Positions 17,610 to 26,646 of a stretch of DNA of 64,000 bases are shown in pieces. Every line of letters starts with the position of its first letter. Positions within the stretch are counted from its first letter, which is position 1. The stretch is from ZC4RG30 sp035556135 (GTDB lineage Bacteria; Pseudomonadota; Gammaproteobacteria; Steroidobacterales; Steroidobacteraceae): NCBI GenBank assembly GCA_035556135.1, contig DATMFO010000009.1, positions 1 through 64,000 on the forward strand. Reading direction: 5' to 3'. Below the pieces are notes generated by a model that saw only the letters and a program-made list of their open reading frames with translations, ran no database searches and was not told the origin of the DNA. The position numbers were made by a program, and so were the translations under genes.

Positions 17610-18148
17610 GCGTCGCCGCCTCGACTTCAATGCAGGTTCCGGGTGTGCTCCCCGCACTGGCCCGACGCTGGGGCGTGAAGGGAGCGGGCGGGCTGGCCTG
17701 GCTGCAACGCTGCGGCATTGCCGTGCCCGGCGCGCCGAACCGCGTGATCCACTGGCACGATGGCCGCTGCCTGCGCCTGGGCAACAGCGAATTCCTCATC
17801 GAGCAGGATGACGCCACCGCAGCGCCTCTCGTTCCCGACGAAGCACCCGCGGATGCCAACGCCTGGGTATTGCTGCGCAGTGACCGCAGCGTGGTGCTCT
17901 CCGGCCACCCCTGGCCCACCGCGCTGGCACAGGGCTGCTCCCTCGACTTCGAACGCCTGCGCACCGAACCAGACCTGGTGGTGATGACACTGTTTGCCGG
18001 CATCAGCGTCACCTTCGTGCGCGAGCCAGTTGCCGGCACCGACGCACCGCTCTCACTGCGCCTGTGGTGCGACGCCAGCCATGCCACCTTCCTCGACCAG
18101 TGCCTGCAGCAGGTCGCCGCCCCCCGCCTCCCTGGAGACCGAGAATGA
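17606..18148 (+). CDS. mgdD: N-methylglutamate dehydrogenase subunit D (SoxG-like)
   Basis: This 180-residue protein is in the position and size class of the gamma subunit of sarcosine oxidase. The family is poorly conserved. The visible support is the GcvT-related pattern around RVIHWHDGRCLRLGNSEFLIE and the C-terminal LWCDASHATFLDQCLQQV. It overlaps mgdC by four bases and gmaS by four bases. It probably packs against the GcvT-like part of MgdC. Confidence 0.82.
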   Translation: MSVAASTSMQVPGVLPALARRWGVKGAGGLAWLQRCGIAVPGAPNRVIHWHDGRCLRLGNSEFLIEQDDATAAPLVPDEAPADANAWVLLRSDRSVVLSGHPWPTALAQGCSLDFERLRTEPDLVVMTLFAGISVTFVREPVAGTDAPLSLRLWCDASHATFLDQCLQQVAAPRLPGDRE

Positions 18149-19479
18149 AAGCCGAAGAACTCCTCAATCGCCTGCGCGCCGAAGGGATCCGCTACGTACT
18201 TGCCCAGTTCGTGGACATCCACGGTGCGGCCAAGGCGAAGTCCGTGCCGGTGGAGCATCTCTCGATGGTGCTCAACGAAGGCGCCGGATTTGCCGGCTTC
18301 GCGCTGTGGGGATTCGGCATGGGGCCGCATGGGCCGGACTACATGGCCGTCGGCGATCCCTCCACGCTGCAGACGCTGCCCTGGATGCCGGGTCATGCCC
18401 GCATCGTCTGCAATGGCACGGTCAAGGGCTCGCCCTGGCCCTACTGTTCCCGCGTGGCCCTGCAGCGCCAGGTGGACAAGCTGGCCGGGGAAGGACTCAC
18501 GCTCTACACCGGCATCGAGCCCGAGTTCATGCTGCTCTCGCGCGCCGCCGACGGCACGCTGGCACCCCACGACACCACCGATGGCCTGGAGAAACCCTGC
18601 TACGACTACAAGGGACTCTCGCGCGCCAGCGCCTTCCTCGACGAGCTGGTCAGTGGCCTGCGCGCCACGGGCGTGGACGTGTACCAGATCGACCATGAGG
18701 ATGCGAACGGCCAGTTCGAGGTGAACTTCACCTATTCCGATGCCCTGACCTCCGCGGACAACTTCACGCTGGTGAAAATGGCGGTCAGTGAAGTCGCGCG
18801 CCGCCACGGCATGGTGGGCACCTTCATGCCCAAGCCCTTCTCCAACCGGACCGGCAGCGGCGCCCATTTCCACATCTCGATGGGCAACGCCACGACGAAG
18901 AACCTGTTCCAGGACGACGCGGACCCGCAGGGACTGGCGCTGTCGGAGATGGGCTACCACTTCCTGGGCGGATTGTTGCACCACGCACGCGCGCTGGCGG
19001 CCATCTGCGCCCCCACCGTGAATTCCTACAAGCGTCTGGTCGTCGGGCGTGCCTTGTCCGGCGCAACCTGGGCCCCGGCCTACATCGCCTATGGCGACAA
19101 CAACCGCACCGGCTGCGTGCGCATTCCCGGCGGCCGGCTGGAATTGCGACTGCCCGACGCCGGCTGCAATCCCTACCTGGTTGCAGCCGCCATCGCTGCG
19201 GCCGGCATGGACGGCGTGAAACGCCGGCTGCATCCCGGCCCCATGAACAACTCCAACCTTTACGAGGCCACGCCCGCCGACCTGAAGGCGCGTGGCATCG
19301 GCCTGCTGCCGCAGAACCTGCTGGAAGCCATCACCGCGCTGGAGCAGGACGAAGTGGTGCAGGACGGGCTCGGCCCCGAGCTGGCCGCCGAGTTCATCAC
19401 GCTCAAGCGCATGGAATGGACCGAGTACGCGCGGCACGTCTCGGACTGGGAAACCCGCCGCTATGTGGAGTTCTTCTGA
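18145..19479 (+). CDS. gmaS: gamma-glutamylmethylamide synthetase (glutamine synthetase type III/GlnT-like)
   Basis: This 444-residue protein has the glutamine synthetase fold. It carries the metal ligands of GIEPEFMLL and DHEDANGQFEVNF, the ammonium/ATP region HFHISM, and RIPGGRLELRLPDAGCNPYL. GmaS joins methylamine to glutamate with ATP, the first step of the N-methylglutamate route. Context between mgdD and mgsA favours this over true glutamine synthesis. Translation starts at the ATG overlapping the mgdD stop; an upstream in-frame extension lies wholly inside mgdD. Confidence 0.9.
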   Translation: MKAEELLNRLRAEGIRYVLAQFVDIHGAAKAKSVPVEHLSMVLNEGAGFAGFALWGFGMGPHGPDYMAVGDPSTLQTLPWMPGHARIVCNGTVKGSPWPYCSRVALQRQVDKLAGEGLTLYTGIEPEFMLLSRAADGTLAPHDTTDGLEKPCYDYKGLSRASAFLDELVSGLRATGVDVYQIDHEDANGQFEVNFTYSDALTSADNFTLVKMAVSEVARRHGMVGTFMPKPFSNRTGSGAHFHISMGNATTKNLFQDDADPQGLALSEMGYHFLGGLLHHARALAAICAPTVNSYKRLVVGRALSGATWAPAYIAYGDNNRTGCVRIPGGRLELRLPDAGCNPYLVAAAIAAAGMDGVKRRLHPGPMNNSNLYEATPADLKARGIGLLPQNLLEAITALEQDEVVQDGLGPELAAEFITLKRMEWTEYARHVSDWETRRYVEFF

Positions 19480-20375
19480 TGTGTGGCATTGTCGGACTGC
19501 TGCTGAAGAAGCCCGAATGGGACGCAAGGCTGGGCGAGCTGCTGGTGCCCATGCTCACCGGCATGACCGAGCGCGGCCCTGATTCTGCCGGCCTTGCGGT
19601 GTATGCCTCTGCGCCGGTACCCAAGCTGAAACTCAGCCTGTTCCAGCTGCACGGTGATGCGGACTGGGCCGCCTTCCTGCGCGGGCTCACGGCCGCACTT
19701 CCCGGCGAGCATGCGCTGCAGGACTCCGGTCGCCACGCCATCCTCACCACCGCCGCGCCACTCGGGAAGGTGAAGCATCACCTCGAGACCGCAGCCCCCG
19801 GCCTGGTGCTGCTCTCGCAGGGCCATCGCATCGCGCTGTACAAGGACACCGGCGCCCCGGCCGACATCGCCGCGCGTTATGGCTTCCGCGAACTGACTGG
19901 CAGCCACGCCGTGGGCCACACCCGCATGGCCACCGAATCCGCCGTCACGCCCGCGCATGCACATCCCTTCACCGCGGGCGAGGACTTCTGCCTGGTGCAC
20001 AACGGTTCGCTGTCCAATCCCCATGAGGTGCGCCGCAAGCTCGAGCCGCTGGGAATCCACTTCGACACGGACAACGACACCGAGGCCGCCTGCCGCTTCC
20101 TGGAATGGCGCATGCGCGAGGGAGATGACATCGAGGCGGCCATCGAATGCGGCTTCACCGAACTGGACGGTTTCTTCACCTTCCTGATCGGCACGCAGAA
20201 CGGCCTGTCGCTGGTGCGTGATCCCTTCGCCTGCAAGCCGGCCATCGTGGCCGAAACCGATGACTACGTGGCGGTGTCTTCCGAATTCCGCTCGCTGGCG
20301 CATTTGCCGGGCGTGGCGAACGCGAAGCTGTTCGAACCACAGCCGCGCACCATCTACCACTGGGAGCGGACATGA
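19479..20375 (+). CDS. mgsA: N-methylglutamate synthase subunit A (class II glutamine amidotransferase)
   Basis: This 298-residue protein belongs to the N-terminal-nucleophile amidotransferases. Cys2 follows the initiator Met (MCGIVG), and the conserved GHTRMATES and HNGSLSN motifs are present. It is homologous to the amidotransferase part of glutamate synthase. In MgsABC it releases methylamine from gamma-glutamylmethylamide for transfer to 2-oxoglutarate. It overlaps gmaS by one base and mgsB by four. Confidence 0.9.
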   Translation: MCGIVGLLLKKPEWDARLGELLVPMLTGMTERGPDSAGLAVYASAPVPKLKLSLFQLHGDADWAAFLRGLTAALPGEHALQDSGRHAILTTAAPLGKVKHHLETAAPGLVLLSQGHRIALYKDTGAPADIAARYGFRELTGSHAVGHTRMATESAVTPAHAHPFTAGEDFCLVHNGSLSNPHEVRRKLEPLGIHFDTDNDTEAACRFLEWRMREGDDIEAAIECGFTELDGFFTFLIGTQNGLSLVRDPFACKPAIVAETDDYVAVSSEFRSLAHLPGVANAKLFEPQPRTIYHWERT

Positions 20376-21067
20376 GCGTGGTGCCACTGGAATTCGACCT
20401 GGGCCGTGACCAGGGCGTGCGCGCGCTGAACAGCTGGCTGCACCAGAACGCCGGCCCGCGGCCACCTTCAGTGCGCGTGCTCAACCCCGACGGCGCGCAC
20501 AACATCGCGGTGGGCGCCAACGCGCCTTTCGATGTCGAGGTGATGGGCCACGCCGGCTACTACGTGGGCGGCATGAACCAGCTGGCGCGCATCACCGTGC
20601 ATGGCAACGCCGGCACCGGCGCGGCGGAAAACATGATGAGCGGCGAAGTGCGCATCAAGGGCTTTGCCTCCAATGGCGCCGGCGCCTCGGCACACGGTGG
20701 CCTGCTGGTCATCGAGGGGGATGCCTCCCTGCGCTGTGGCATCTCGCTGAAAGGCGGCGACATCGTGGTGGGCGGCAGCGTGGGCAGCTTCTCCGCCTTC
20801 ATGGCGCAGGCCGGCCGGCTGGTGGTCTGCGGTGATGCCGGCGACGCGCTGGGTGACTCACTGTACGAGGCCGTCATCTACGTGAAGGGCAAGGTGGGCT
20901 CGCTCGGCGCCGATGCGCGCTTCGAGCCGATGACCGCAGCCGATTTCGAGGCACTGGTCGCGCTGCTCGAGCGCGCCGGCCTCGCGCATGAACCGCAACT
21001 GTTCCGCAAGGTGGCTTCGGCCCGCAGCCTTTACCACTGGAACGCCGACGCCAACCAGGAGTACTGA
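20372..21067 (+). CDS. mgsB: N-methylglutamate synthase subunit B (GXGXG domain)
   Basis: This 231-residue protein is related to the C-terminal GXGXG beta-helix of glutamate synthase. Repeating turns are seen in ITVHGNAGTGAAENMMSGEV, LLVIEGDASLRCG and LVVCGDAGDALGDSLYEA. In the parent enzyme this domain is structural and links the amidotransferase to the synthase site. The stop is followed two bases later by the mgsC start. Confidence 0.88.
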   Translation: MSVVPLEFDLGRDQGVRALNSWLHQNAGPRPPSVRVLNPDGAHNIAVGANAPFDVEVMGHAGYYVGGMNQLARITVHGNAGTGAAENMMSGEVRIKGFASNGAGASAHGGLLVIEGDASLRCGISLKGGDIVVGGSVGSFSAFMAQAGRLVVCGDAGDALGDSLYEAVIYVKGKVGSLGADARFEPMTAADFEALVALLERAGLAHEPQLFRKVASARSLYHWNADANQEY

Positions 21068-21069
21068 CC

Positions 21070-22404
21070 GTGGAAGAATCCGCCACTTTCGATCGCCACA
21101 CGATCGACTACATCCAGCGCGCCTCGGCCACCGGCCTGTACGAGATCCGCGGCATGGGCGCCAAGCGCCGCCTGCCGCACTTCGATGACCTGGTGATGCT
21201 GGGCGCATCGATGTCGCGTTATCCGCTGGAGGGCTACCGCGAGAAGTGCAGCACGAAGACCGTGCTGGGCACGCGCTTCGCCACGAAGCCGCTGGAGCTG
21301 GACATCCCCATCACGATTGCGGGCATGAGCTTCGGTGCGCTGTCCGCCAATGTGAAGGAGGCGCTGGGTCGCGCGGCGACAGCCGTTGGCACCTCAACCA
21401 CTACCGGCGATGGCGGCATGACCACTGAGGAGCGGCTGTCTTCGAAGCATCTCGTCTACCAGTGCCTGCCTTCCCGCTACGGGTTCAATCCCGATGACCT
21501 GCGCCGCGCCGACGCCATCGAGGTGGTGATCGGCCAGGGCGCCAAGCCCGGCGGCGGCGGGATGCTGCTGGGCCAGAAGGTGAATCCGCGCGTGGCGAAG
21601 ATGCGCACGCTGCCGGAGGGTGTGGACCAGCGCTCGGCCTCGCGCCATCCGGACTGGACCGGCCCGGACGACCTCGCCATCAAGATCCGCGAGCTGCGCG
21701 AGATCACCGACTGGGAAAAGCCCATCTACGTGAAGGTGGGTGCCACGCGCACCTTCCACGACGTGAAACTGGCCGTGCATTCCGGCGCCGACGTGGTGGT
21801 GGTGGACGGCATGCAGGGCGGCACCGCCGCCACGCAGCTCACCTTCATCGAGCACGTGGGCATTCCCACGCTGGCCGCCGTGCGCCAGGCTGCCGATGCC
21901 CTGGAAGACCTCAACATGACCGGCGTGGTGCAGCTCATCGTCTCCGGCGGCATCCGCTCCGGCGCCGATGCGGCCAAGGCACTGGCGCTGGGCGCCGATG
22001 CCGTCTCCATCGGCCAGGGCATCCTCATCTCGCTGGGCTGCAACAGCGCCACGTACCTGCAGCAGGGCCAGCACGTGGATGCCGGCGCGGACTACGCCGC
22101 GCTCGGCACCCGCCCGGGCTTCTGCCACCACTGCCATACCGGACGCTGCCCCGTGGGCGTGACCACCCAGGACCCGGTGCTGGAACAGCGGCTGGAGGTC
22201 GAAACCGGCGCGCGCCGCGTGCGCAATTACCTGAAGACGCTCACCATGGAACTCACCACGCTGGCGCGCGCCTGCGGCAAGCAGGACGTGCACCACCTGG
22301 AGCGGGAGGATCTGGTCGCGCTCACCGTCGAGGCGGCAGCCATGGCCGGCGTGCCGCTGGCCGGCACGCAGTGGATTCCGGGGAGGAGCGCCGCCCACGA
22401 GTAA
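21070..22404 (+). CDS. mgsC: N-methylglutamate synthase subunit C (FMN/Fe-S synthase domain)
   Basis: This 444-residue protein matches the FMN-binding synthase domain of glutamate synthase. It has the barrel segments ITIAGMSFGALSANVKEALG, GAKPGGGGMLLGQKV and LIVSGGIRSGADAAKALALGAD. The cysteine cluster CHHCHTGRCPVGV fits a [3Fe-4S] site. It reductively joins the released methylamine to 2-oxoglutarate to form N-methylglutamate. A GTG start is used. It ends the methylamine operon. Confidence 0.9.
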   Translation: MEESATFDRHTIDYIQRASATGLYEIRGMGAKRRLPHFDDLVMLGASMSRYPLEGYREKCSTKTVLGTRFATKPLELDIPITIAGMSFGALSANVKEALGRAATAVGTSTTTGDGGMTTEERLSSKHLVYQCLPSRYGFNPDDLRRADAIEVVIGQGAKPGGGGMLLGQKVNPRVAKMRTLPEGVDQRSASRHPDWTGPDDLAIKIRELREITDWEKPIYVKVGATRTFHDVKLAVHSGADVVVVDGMQGGTAATQLTFIEHVGIPTLAAVRQAADALEDLNMTGVVQLIVSGGIRSGADAAKALALGADAVSIGQGILISLGCNSATYLQQGQHVDAGADYAALGTRPGFCHHCHTGRCPVGVTTQDPVLEQRLEVETGARRVRNYLKTLTMELTTLARACGKQDVHHLEREDLVALTVEAAAMAGVPLAGTQWIPGRSAAHE

Positions 22405-22465
22405 GGCAGGCTGAGCGGCGCGTGAAGGCTTCCATTATGCTTGGCAGCCCGCGCAAGGCCTGCCC

Positions 22466-24898
22466 ATGACCAACGACTACGAGAAGCTCGGCGCCTTCTA
22501 CCTCGGCAAGGTTTTCGATCCCGCCACGGGCCGCAATGCCGGGGAACCCCTGCTCTATGATTCGCGCGACCTGACGACACACGCGGTGTGCGTGGGCATG
22601 ACGGGCAGCGGCAAGACCGGCCTGTGCCTCGCGTTGCTCGAGGAAGCCGCCATCGATGGCATCCCGGCCATCTGCATCGATCCCAAGGGCGACCTGGGAA
22701 ACCTGCTGCTGACCTTCCCGGCGCTGGCGCCGCAGGATTTTGCGGGCTGGGTGGATGCCGGCGAGGCGGCACGCCGTGATCTTTCGATTGAACAGTACGC
22801 CGCGCGGGTCGCCGAGCAGTGGCGCGGCGGTCTCGCCGAGTGGGACCAGCCGCCGGAACGCATCGGCCGGCTGCGGGATGCGGTGGACATTGCCATCTAC
22901 ACGCCCGGCGCCGACAGCGGGCTGCCACTGTCCATCCTGCAGTCGCTGGCGCCGCCGCCGGCAGAGCTGCTTGCGGATGCAGGCGCGCTTTCCGAGCGCA
23001 TCGGTTCGGTGGTGTCCGGCCTGCTGGCCCTGCTGGGCCGCGATGCCGATCCCCTGAAGAGCCGCGACCACATCCTGCTGTCCAACATCCTGGGCCAGGC
23101 CTGGGGGGCCGGGCAGTCGCTGGATCTCGCCGGTCTCGTGGCCGCAGTGCAGAAGCCGCCCATGCAGAAGCTGGGCGCGCTGGACCTGGAAACGTTCTTC
23201 CCTGCAAAAGACAGGATGGAGCTGGCCCTGGCCATCAACGGCCTGCTCGCATCCCCGCGCTTCGCCAGCTGGACGCGCGGTGAACCGCTGGATGCGCAGC
23301 GCCTGCTGTTCACGCCCGAGGGCAAGCCGCGCATCGCCATCATCTCCATCGCGCACCTCTCCGACGCCGAGCGCATGTTCGTGGTGACGCTGCTGCTCAA
23401 CGAGGTGATCGGCTGGATGCGGCGGCAGAGCGGCACCTCCTCGCTGCGCGCCATCCTCTACATGGACGAGATCTTCGGCTACTTCCCGCCCACCGCGAAC
23501 CCGCCGTCGAAACCGCCCATGCTCACACTGCTGAAGCAGGCGCGCGCCTATGGACTGGGCGTGGTGCTGGCCACGCAGAACCCGGTGGACCTGGACTACA
23601 AGGGACTGGGCAACACCGGCACCTGGCTGATCGGCCGCCTGCAGACCGAGCGCGACCGCGACCGGCTGCTCGATGGGCTCAGCGCCGCGATGGCCGGCAG
23701 CGGCCCCACGCGCGAGCAACTGGCGGGACTGCTGGGCGCCCTGACACAGCGCGTGTTCCTGATGCGCAATGTGCACGACGACGCGCCGGTGCTGATGAAG
23801 AGCCGCTGGGCGCTCTCCTACCTGCGCGGACCGCTGACGCCTGCGGAGATCTCACGGCTGATGGCGCCGCGCAAGCAGCAAGGCGGCGCGAGCGCATCCA
23901 GCGGCGCCGGTGCTGCGAACGCAGCCGCACCGGCCGTCCCTGCCGGCGGTGCATCGGGTGCGATCGTCACCCGTCCCGTACTGCCCGCCGATGTCACCGA
24001 AGCCTTCCTTCCCGCGCAGGGCGCAGTGGACGGCATCACCTATCGCCCCGGCGTGGTGGCCTCGGCCAAGCTGCATTACGTCGACAAGCCTGCTGGTGTC
24101 GATGCCTGGCACACCGTGAGCCTGGCCGCGCCCTTCGATGATGCCGGGGCCGAAGTGCTGTGGGGCGAGGCCACTGCACTCACCGCACCGCCCGCGCGCG
24201 AGCCGTTGCCCGGCGCCACCTTCGCCGAACCGCCCGCCGCCGCGCTGCGCGCCGCCAGCTACGCCCGCTGGAGCAAGGCGCTCGCCGCCCACCTCTACGA
24301 GCAGCAGCGCCTCACACTGCTGGCCTGCGATGCGCTCAAGCAGGTCTCGCAGCCTGGCGAGAGTGAAGGCGACTTCCGCGCGCGCCTGCAGCTGGCCGCC
24401 CGCGAGAAGCGCGATGCGGAGGCTGAAAAGCTGCGGCAGAAATACGCGCCTCGGCTGGCGACCTTGCAGGAGCAGAAGCGGCGCGCGCTGCACAAGGTGG
24501 AAACCGAGCGCAGCCAGGCTTCGCACCAGAAGCTGAACACCGCCATCTCGGTCGGCGCCACGATTCTCGGCGCGTTCCTGGGCCGCAAGGTCGGGTCCGC
24601 CTCCAGCGTGGGCCGCGCAACGACGGCAGCGCGCAGTGCCTCGCGCATCGGCCGCGAAAACGCCGATGTCGCCCGGGCCGAGGAGTCGGTGGAAGTGATC
24701 GACAAGCGGCTGGCGGAGCTCAACAGCGAGCTGGAGTCAGCCATCACCAGCCTCGACAGCACACTGGATGCCGGCTGCATCGCGCTGCGCGAGATCCTGG
24801 TCACGCCCCGCAAGTCCGACCTCGCCGTGGGCAATGTTTCCCTGCTGTGGACGCCCTGGCGCAAGGGTGCCGATGGATTTCCCGTGGAGGCCCGCTGA
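22466..24898 (+). CDS. HerA/DUF853-like P-loop ATPase with coiled-coil tail
   Basis: This 810-residue ATPase has Walker A at residues 44-51 (GMTGSGKT) and Walker B near 330-335 (AILYMDEIFG). A sensor-like ATQNPVDLDYKGLGNTGTWLIGRLQ segment also fits the HerA/FtsK superfamily. After about residue 470 an Ala/Gly-rich linker leads to a unique domain. A charged coiled coil follows (roughly 620-700), then a glycine-rich hydrophobic stretch (ISVGATILGAFLGRKVG) and another coiled coil. The role is unknown; such proteins may move DNA or act at membranes. It begins 61 bases after mgsC, and its stop overlaps the yajQ start (TGATG). Confidence 0.8.
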   Translation: MTNDYEKLGAFYLGKVFDPATGRNAGEPLLYDSRDLTTHAVCVGMTGSGKTGLCLALLEEAAIDGIPAICIDPKGDLGNLLLTFPALAPQDFAGWVDAGEAARRDLSIEQYAARVAEQWRGGLAEWDQPPERIGRLRDAVDIAIYTPGADSGLPLSILQSLAPPPAELLADAGALSERIGSVVSGLLALLGRDADPLKSRDHILLSNILGQAWGAGQSLDLAGLVAAVQKPPMQKLGALDLETFFPAKDRMELALAINGLLASPRFASWTRGEPLDAQRLLFTPEGKPRIAIISIAHLSDAERMFVVTLLLNEVIGWMRRQSGTSSLRAILYMDEIFGYFPPTANPPSKPPMLTLLKQARAYGLGVVLATQNPVDLDYKGLGNTGTWLIGRLQTERDRDRLLDGLSAAMAGSGPTREQLAGLLGALTQRVFLMRNVHDDAPVLMKSRWALSYLRGPLTPAEISRLMAPRKQQGGASASSGAGAANAAAPAVPAGGASGAIVTRPVLPADVTEAFLPAQGAVDGITYRPGVVASAKLHYVDKPAGVDAWHTVSLAAPFDDAGAEVLWGEATALTAPPAREPLPGATFAEPPAAALRAASYARWSKALAAHLYEQQRLTLLACDALKQVSQPGESEGDFRARLQLAAREKRDAEAEKLRQKYAPRLATLQEQKRRALHKVETERSQASHQKLNTAISVGATILGAFLGRKVGSASSVGRATTAARSASRIGRENADVARAEESVEVIDKRLAELNSELESAITSLDSTLDAGCIALREILVTPRKSDLAVGNVSLLWTPWRKGADGFPVEAR

Positions 24899-25392
24899 TG
24901 CCCTCTTTCGACACGGTTTCCGAACTCGACGGCCACGAGATCACCAATGCGGTGGACCAGGCCAACCGCGAAGTGGAGCAGCGCTTCGACTTCCGCGGCA
25001 CCGGCGCGCGTTTTGATCGCGAGGCGAAGGAGCCCTTCGTGATCACGCTGAAGGCCCAGGCCGAGGTGCAGCTGAAGCAGATGCTCGACATCCTGAGCCT
25101 GCGCCTCTCCAAGCGCGGCATCGACGTCAACTGCATGGAAGTGAAGGACGTGGACACCAACCTGGGCGGGGCGCGCCAGAACGTGGTGCTCAAGCATGGC
25201 ATCGACAAGGACAATGGCCGCGAGATCGTCAAGAAGCTGAAGGAATCAGGCCTGAAGGTGCAGGCGCAGATCCAGGGCGACAAGGTGCGGGTCACCGGCA
25301 AGAAGAGGGATGACCTGCAGGCCGCGATGGCGCTGCTGCGCAAGGCGGGGCTGGGCGTGCCGCTGCAGTTCCAGAATTTCCGCGACGACTGA
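24898..25392 (+). CDS. yajQ: YajQ-family nucleotide-binding protein
   Basis: This 164-residue protein has the conserved start MPSFDTVSELDGHEITNAV and the ferredoxin-like halves with RFDFRGT and EVKDVDTNLGGARQNVVLK. The ending LQFQNFRDD is also typical. YajQ proteins bind nucleic acids, and some bind cyclic-di-GMP and act as transcription co-regulators in Xanthomonas. It is translationally coupled to the HerA-like ATPase, which is not its usual partner. Confidence 0.95.
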   Translation: MPSFDTVSELDGHEITNAVDQANREVEQRFDFRGTGARFDREAKEPFVITLKAQAEVQLKQMLDILSLRLSKRGIDVNCMEVKDVDTNLGGARQNVVLKHGIDKDNGREIVKKLKESGLKVQAQIQGDKVRVTGKKRDDLQAAMALLRKAGLGVPLQFQNFRDD

Positions 25393-25412
25393 CTCTGCCG
25401 CAGCCTGGCCTT

Positions 25413-25877
25413 TCAGGTCACAGGTTCGACCACCACCTCGGTCTTCACCGAATTGGCGATGTAGCACTCCTCGTGCGCCTTGTGGTGCAGGGCGTCCAGG
25501 TCTTCGCGCGAAGGCTGTTTCGGGCCTGAAAAGCTCACCCTTGGCCGCAGCGTCACGCGCGTCATCGCGAAACGGCGCTCCGCATTGCGCTCCAGGATGC
25601 CGCTGGCTGCGTCCTCATACCGGTCGACAATGAAGCCGCGCTTCGCTGCGATGGCCAGGAACCAAAGCATGTGGCAACTGGACAGCGAGGCGACGAAAGC
25701 TTCCTCCGGATCCACTGCGGCGGGATCGGAGCCCGGCGGGGGCACGACCGAGGGTGAGGACGAGCCGGCGATTTCCGCACCGCCGTCAAAGCGCCAGGCA
25801 TGGCGGCGGCTGTATCGGTTGCTGGCGAAATCCTGGTCGCCGCGCTCCCAGAGCAGTTCAGCGGTGTAGGTGGACAT
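25413..25877 (-). CDS. OsmC/Ohr-family peroxidase-like protein
   Basis: This 154-residue protein of the OsmC family reduces organic hydroperoxides through a cysteine pair. The first Cys lies in SLSSCHMLWFL and the second in HEECYIANSVKTE. The Arg of the HAWRFDGG region is also in place. OsmC-like proteins act in the cytoplasm. It converges on yajQ across a 20-base gap and is divergent from the nitroreductase gene. Confidence 0.9.
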   Translation of the reverse strand: MSTYTAELLWERGDQDFASNRYSRRHAWRFDGGAEIAGSSSPSVVPPPGSDPAAVDPEEAFVASLSSCHMLWFLAIAAKRGFIVDRYEDAASGILERNAERRFAMTRVTLRPRVSFSGPKQPSREDLDALHHKAHEECYIANSVKTEVVVEPVT

Positions 25878-25963
25878 GGTTCTCCTGGCACTGGCGCCCG
25901 GCCGGCAGCCGGGCTTTGGCTAGAATGCCACGCTCCCTTACTCCCATCCTGGGCACCACCATC

Positions 25964-26569
25964 ATGACTGCCAGCCAGACCAATGCCATCGACTCACTGC
26001 TCTCGCGCACCTCGCTTGCCGGAGCCTTCATGCAGGCACCCGCGCCCAGCGACGAGGAGCTGCAGCTGATCCTAGGTGCCGCCCAGCGCGCCTCGGACCA
26101 TGGCCGGCTGCGTCCCTGGCGTTTCTGGGTGGTGAAGCCTGCGCACTACGAGGTGTTCTTCGACCGCCTGGCCGCGGCCGCCACCCGCGTGGGCGGCGAT
26201 CCGGAGCGTTACGAAATGAACCGCGAGAAGTACCGTCTCACGGCACGCGCTCCGCTGCTGGTGGTCGCTGCGGCGAAGATCAACCCGGCGCACAAGGTGC
26301 CCGCCATTGAGCAGGCCTTTGCCGCCGCAGGCGCCACCCAGCTGGTGCTGAACGCGGCGCATGCGCTGGGATACGCCGCCTATCTCTTCTCGGGCCTGGG
26401 TGTATTCGACCCGGCCTTCAAGTCGGAACTGGGGCTGGGCCAGGATGACCACCTCATCGGCTTCATCTGCCTCGGCACCCCTGCAGGCCCGGGCAAGCCG
26501 GGTCCAAGTGCGGAACAGGCTGTGCGGGATGGATTGCAGCAGACTGTGAAACAATGGTCACCTTCATAG
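25964..26569 (+). CDS. YdjA-like nitroreductase
   Basis: This 201-residue FMN oxidoreductase resembles the short YdjA subgroup. It contains ILGAAQRASDHGRLRPWRFWVV, the FMN contact segment PLLVVAAAKI and a C-terminal LIGFICLGTP. It reduces nitro or quinone compounds with NAD(P)H; the natural substrate is not known. The ATG at 25964 is chosen because an upstream in-frame extension only covers antisense osmC sequence. TAGAAT at 25921-25926 is a possible -10 box. Confidence 0.88.
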   Translation: MTASQTNAIDSLLSRTSLAGAFMQAPAPSDEELQLILGAAQRASDHGRLRPWRFWVVKPAHYEVFFDRLAAAATRVGGDPERYEMNREKYRLTARAPLLVVAAAKINPAHKVPAIEQAFAAAGATQLVLNAAHALGYAAYLFSGLGVFDPAFKSELGLGQDDHLIGFICLGTPAGPGKPGPSAEQAVRDGLQQTVKQWSPS

Positions 26570-26608
26570 CGAGAATTGTTGCACTATCTTCTGACTCACT
26601 GTCCAACT

Positions 26609-26625
26609 ATTGACGTTGTGTCAAT
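26609..26625. promoter_or_regulatory. palindromic operator candidate and -35 box upstream of tetR
   Basis: ATTGAC-GTTGT-GTCAAT is a perfect inverted repeat of six-base arms, 22 bases before the TetR start. It contains TTGACG, usable as a -35 box. TACCGT at 26634-26639 is a weak -10 at 18-base spacing. The overlap of palindrome and -35 box fits autorepression by the TetR protein. Confidence 0.5.
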
Positions 26626-26646
26626 CCCTGACGTACCGTAATATAC

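Noticed and set aside
17422..19527. Long minus-strand frame opposite mgdD and gmaS
   Set aside because: The opposite strand encodes recognisable enzymes with conserved catalytic motifs; this frame has none.
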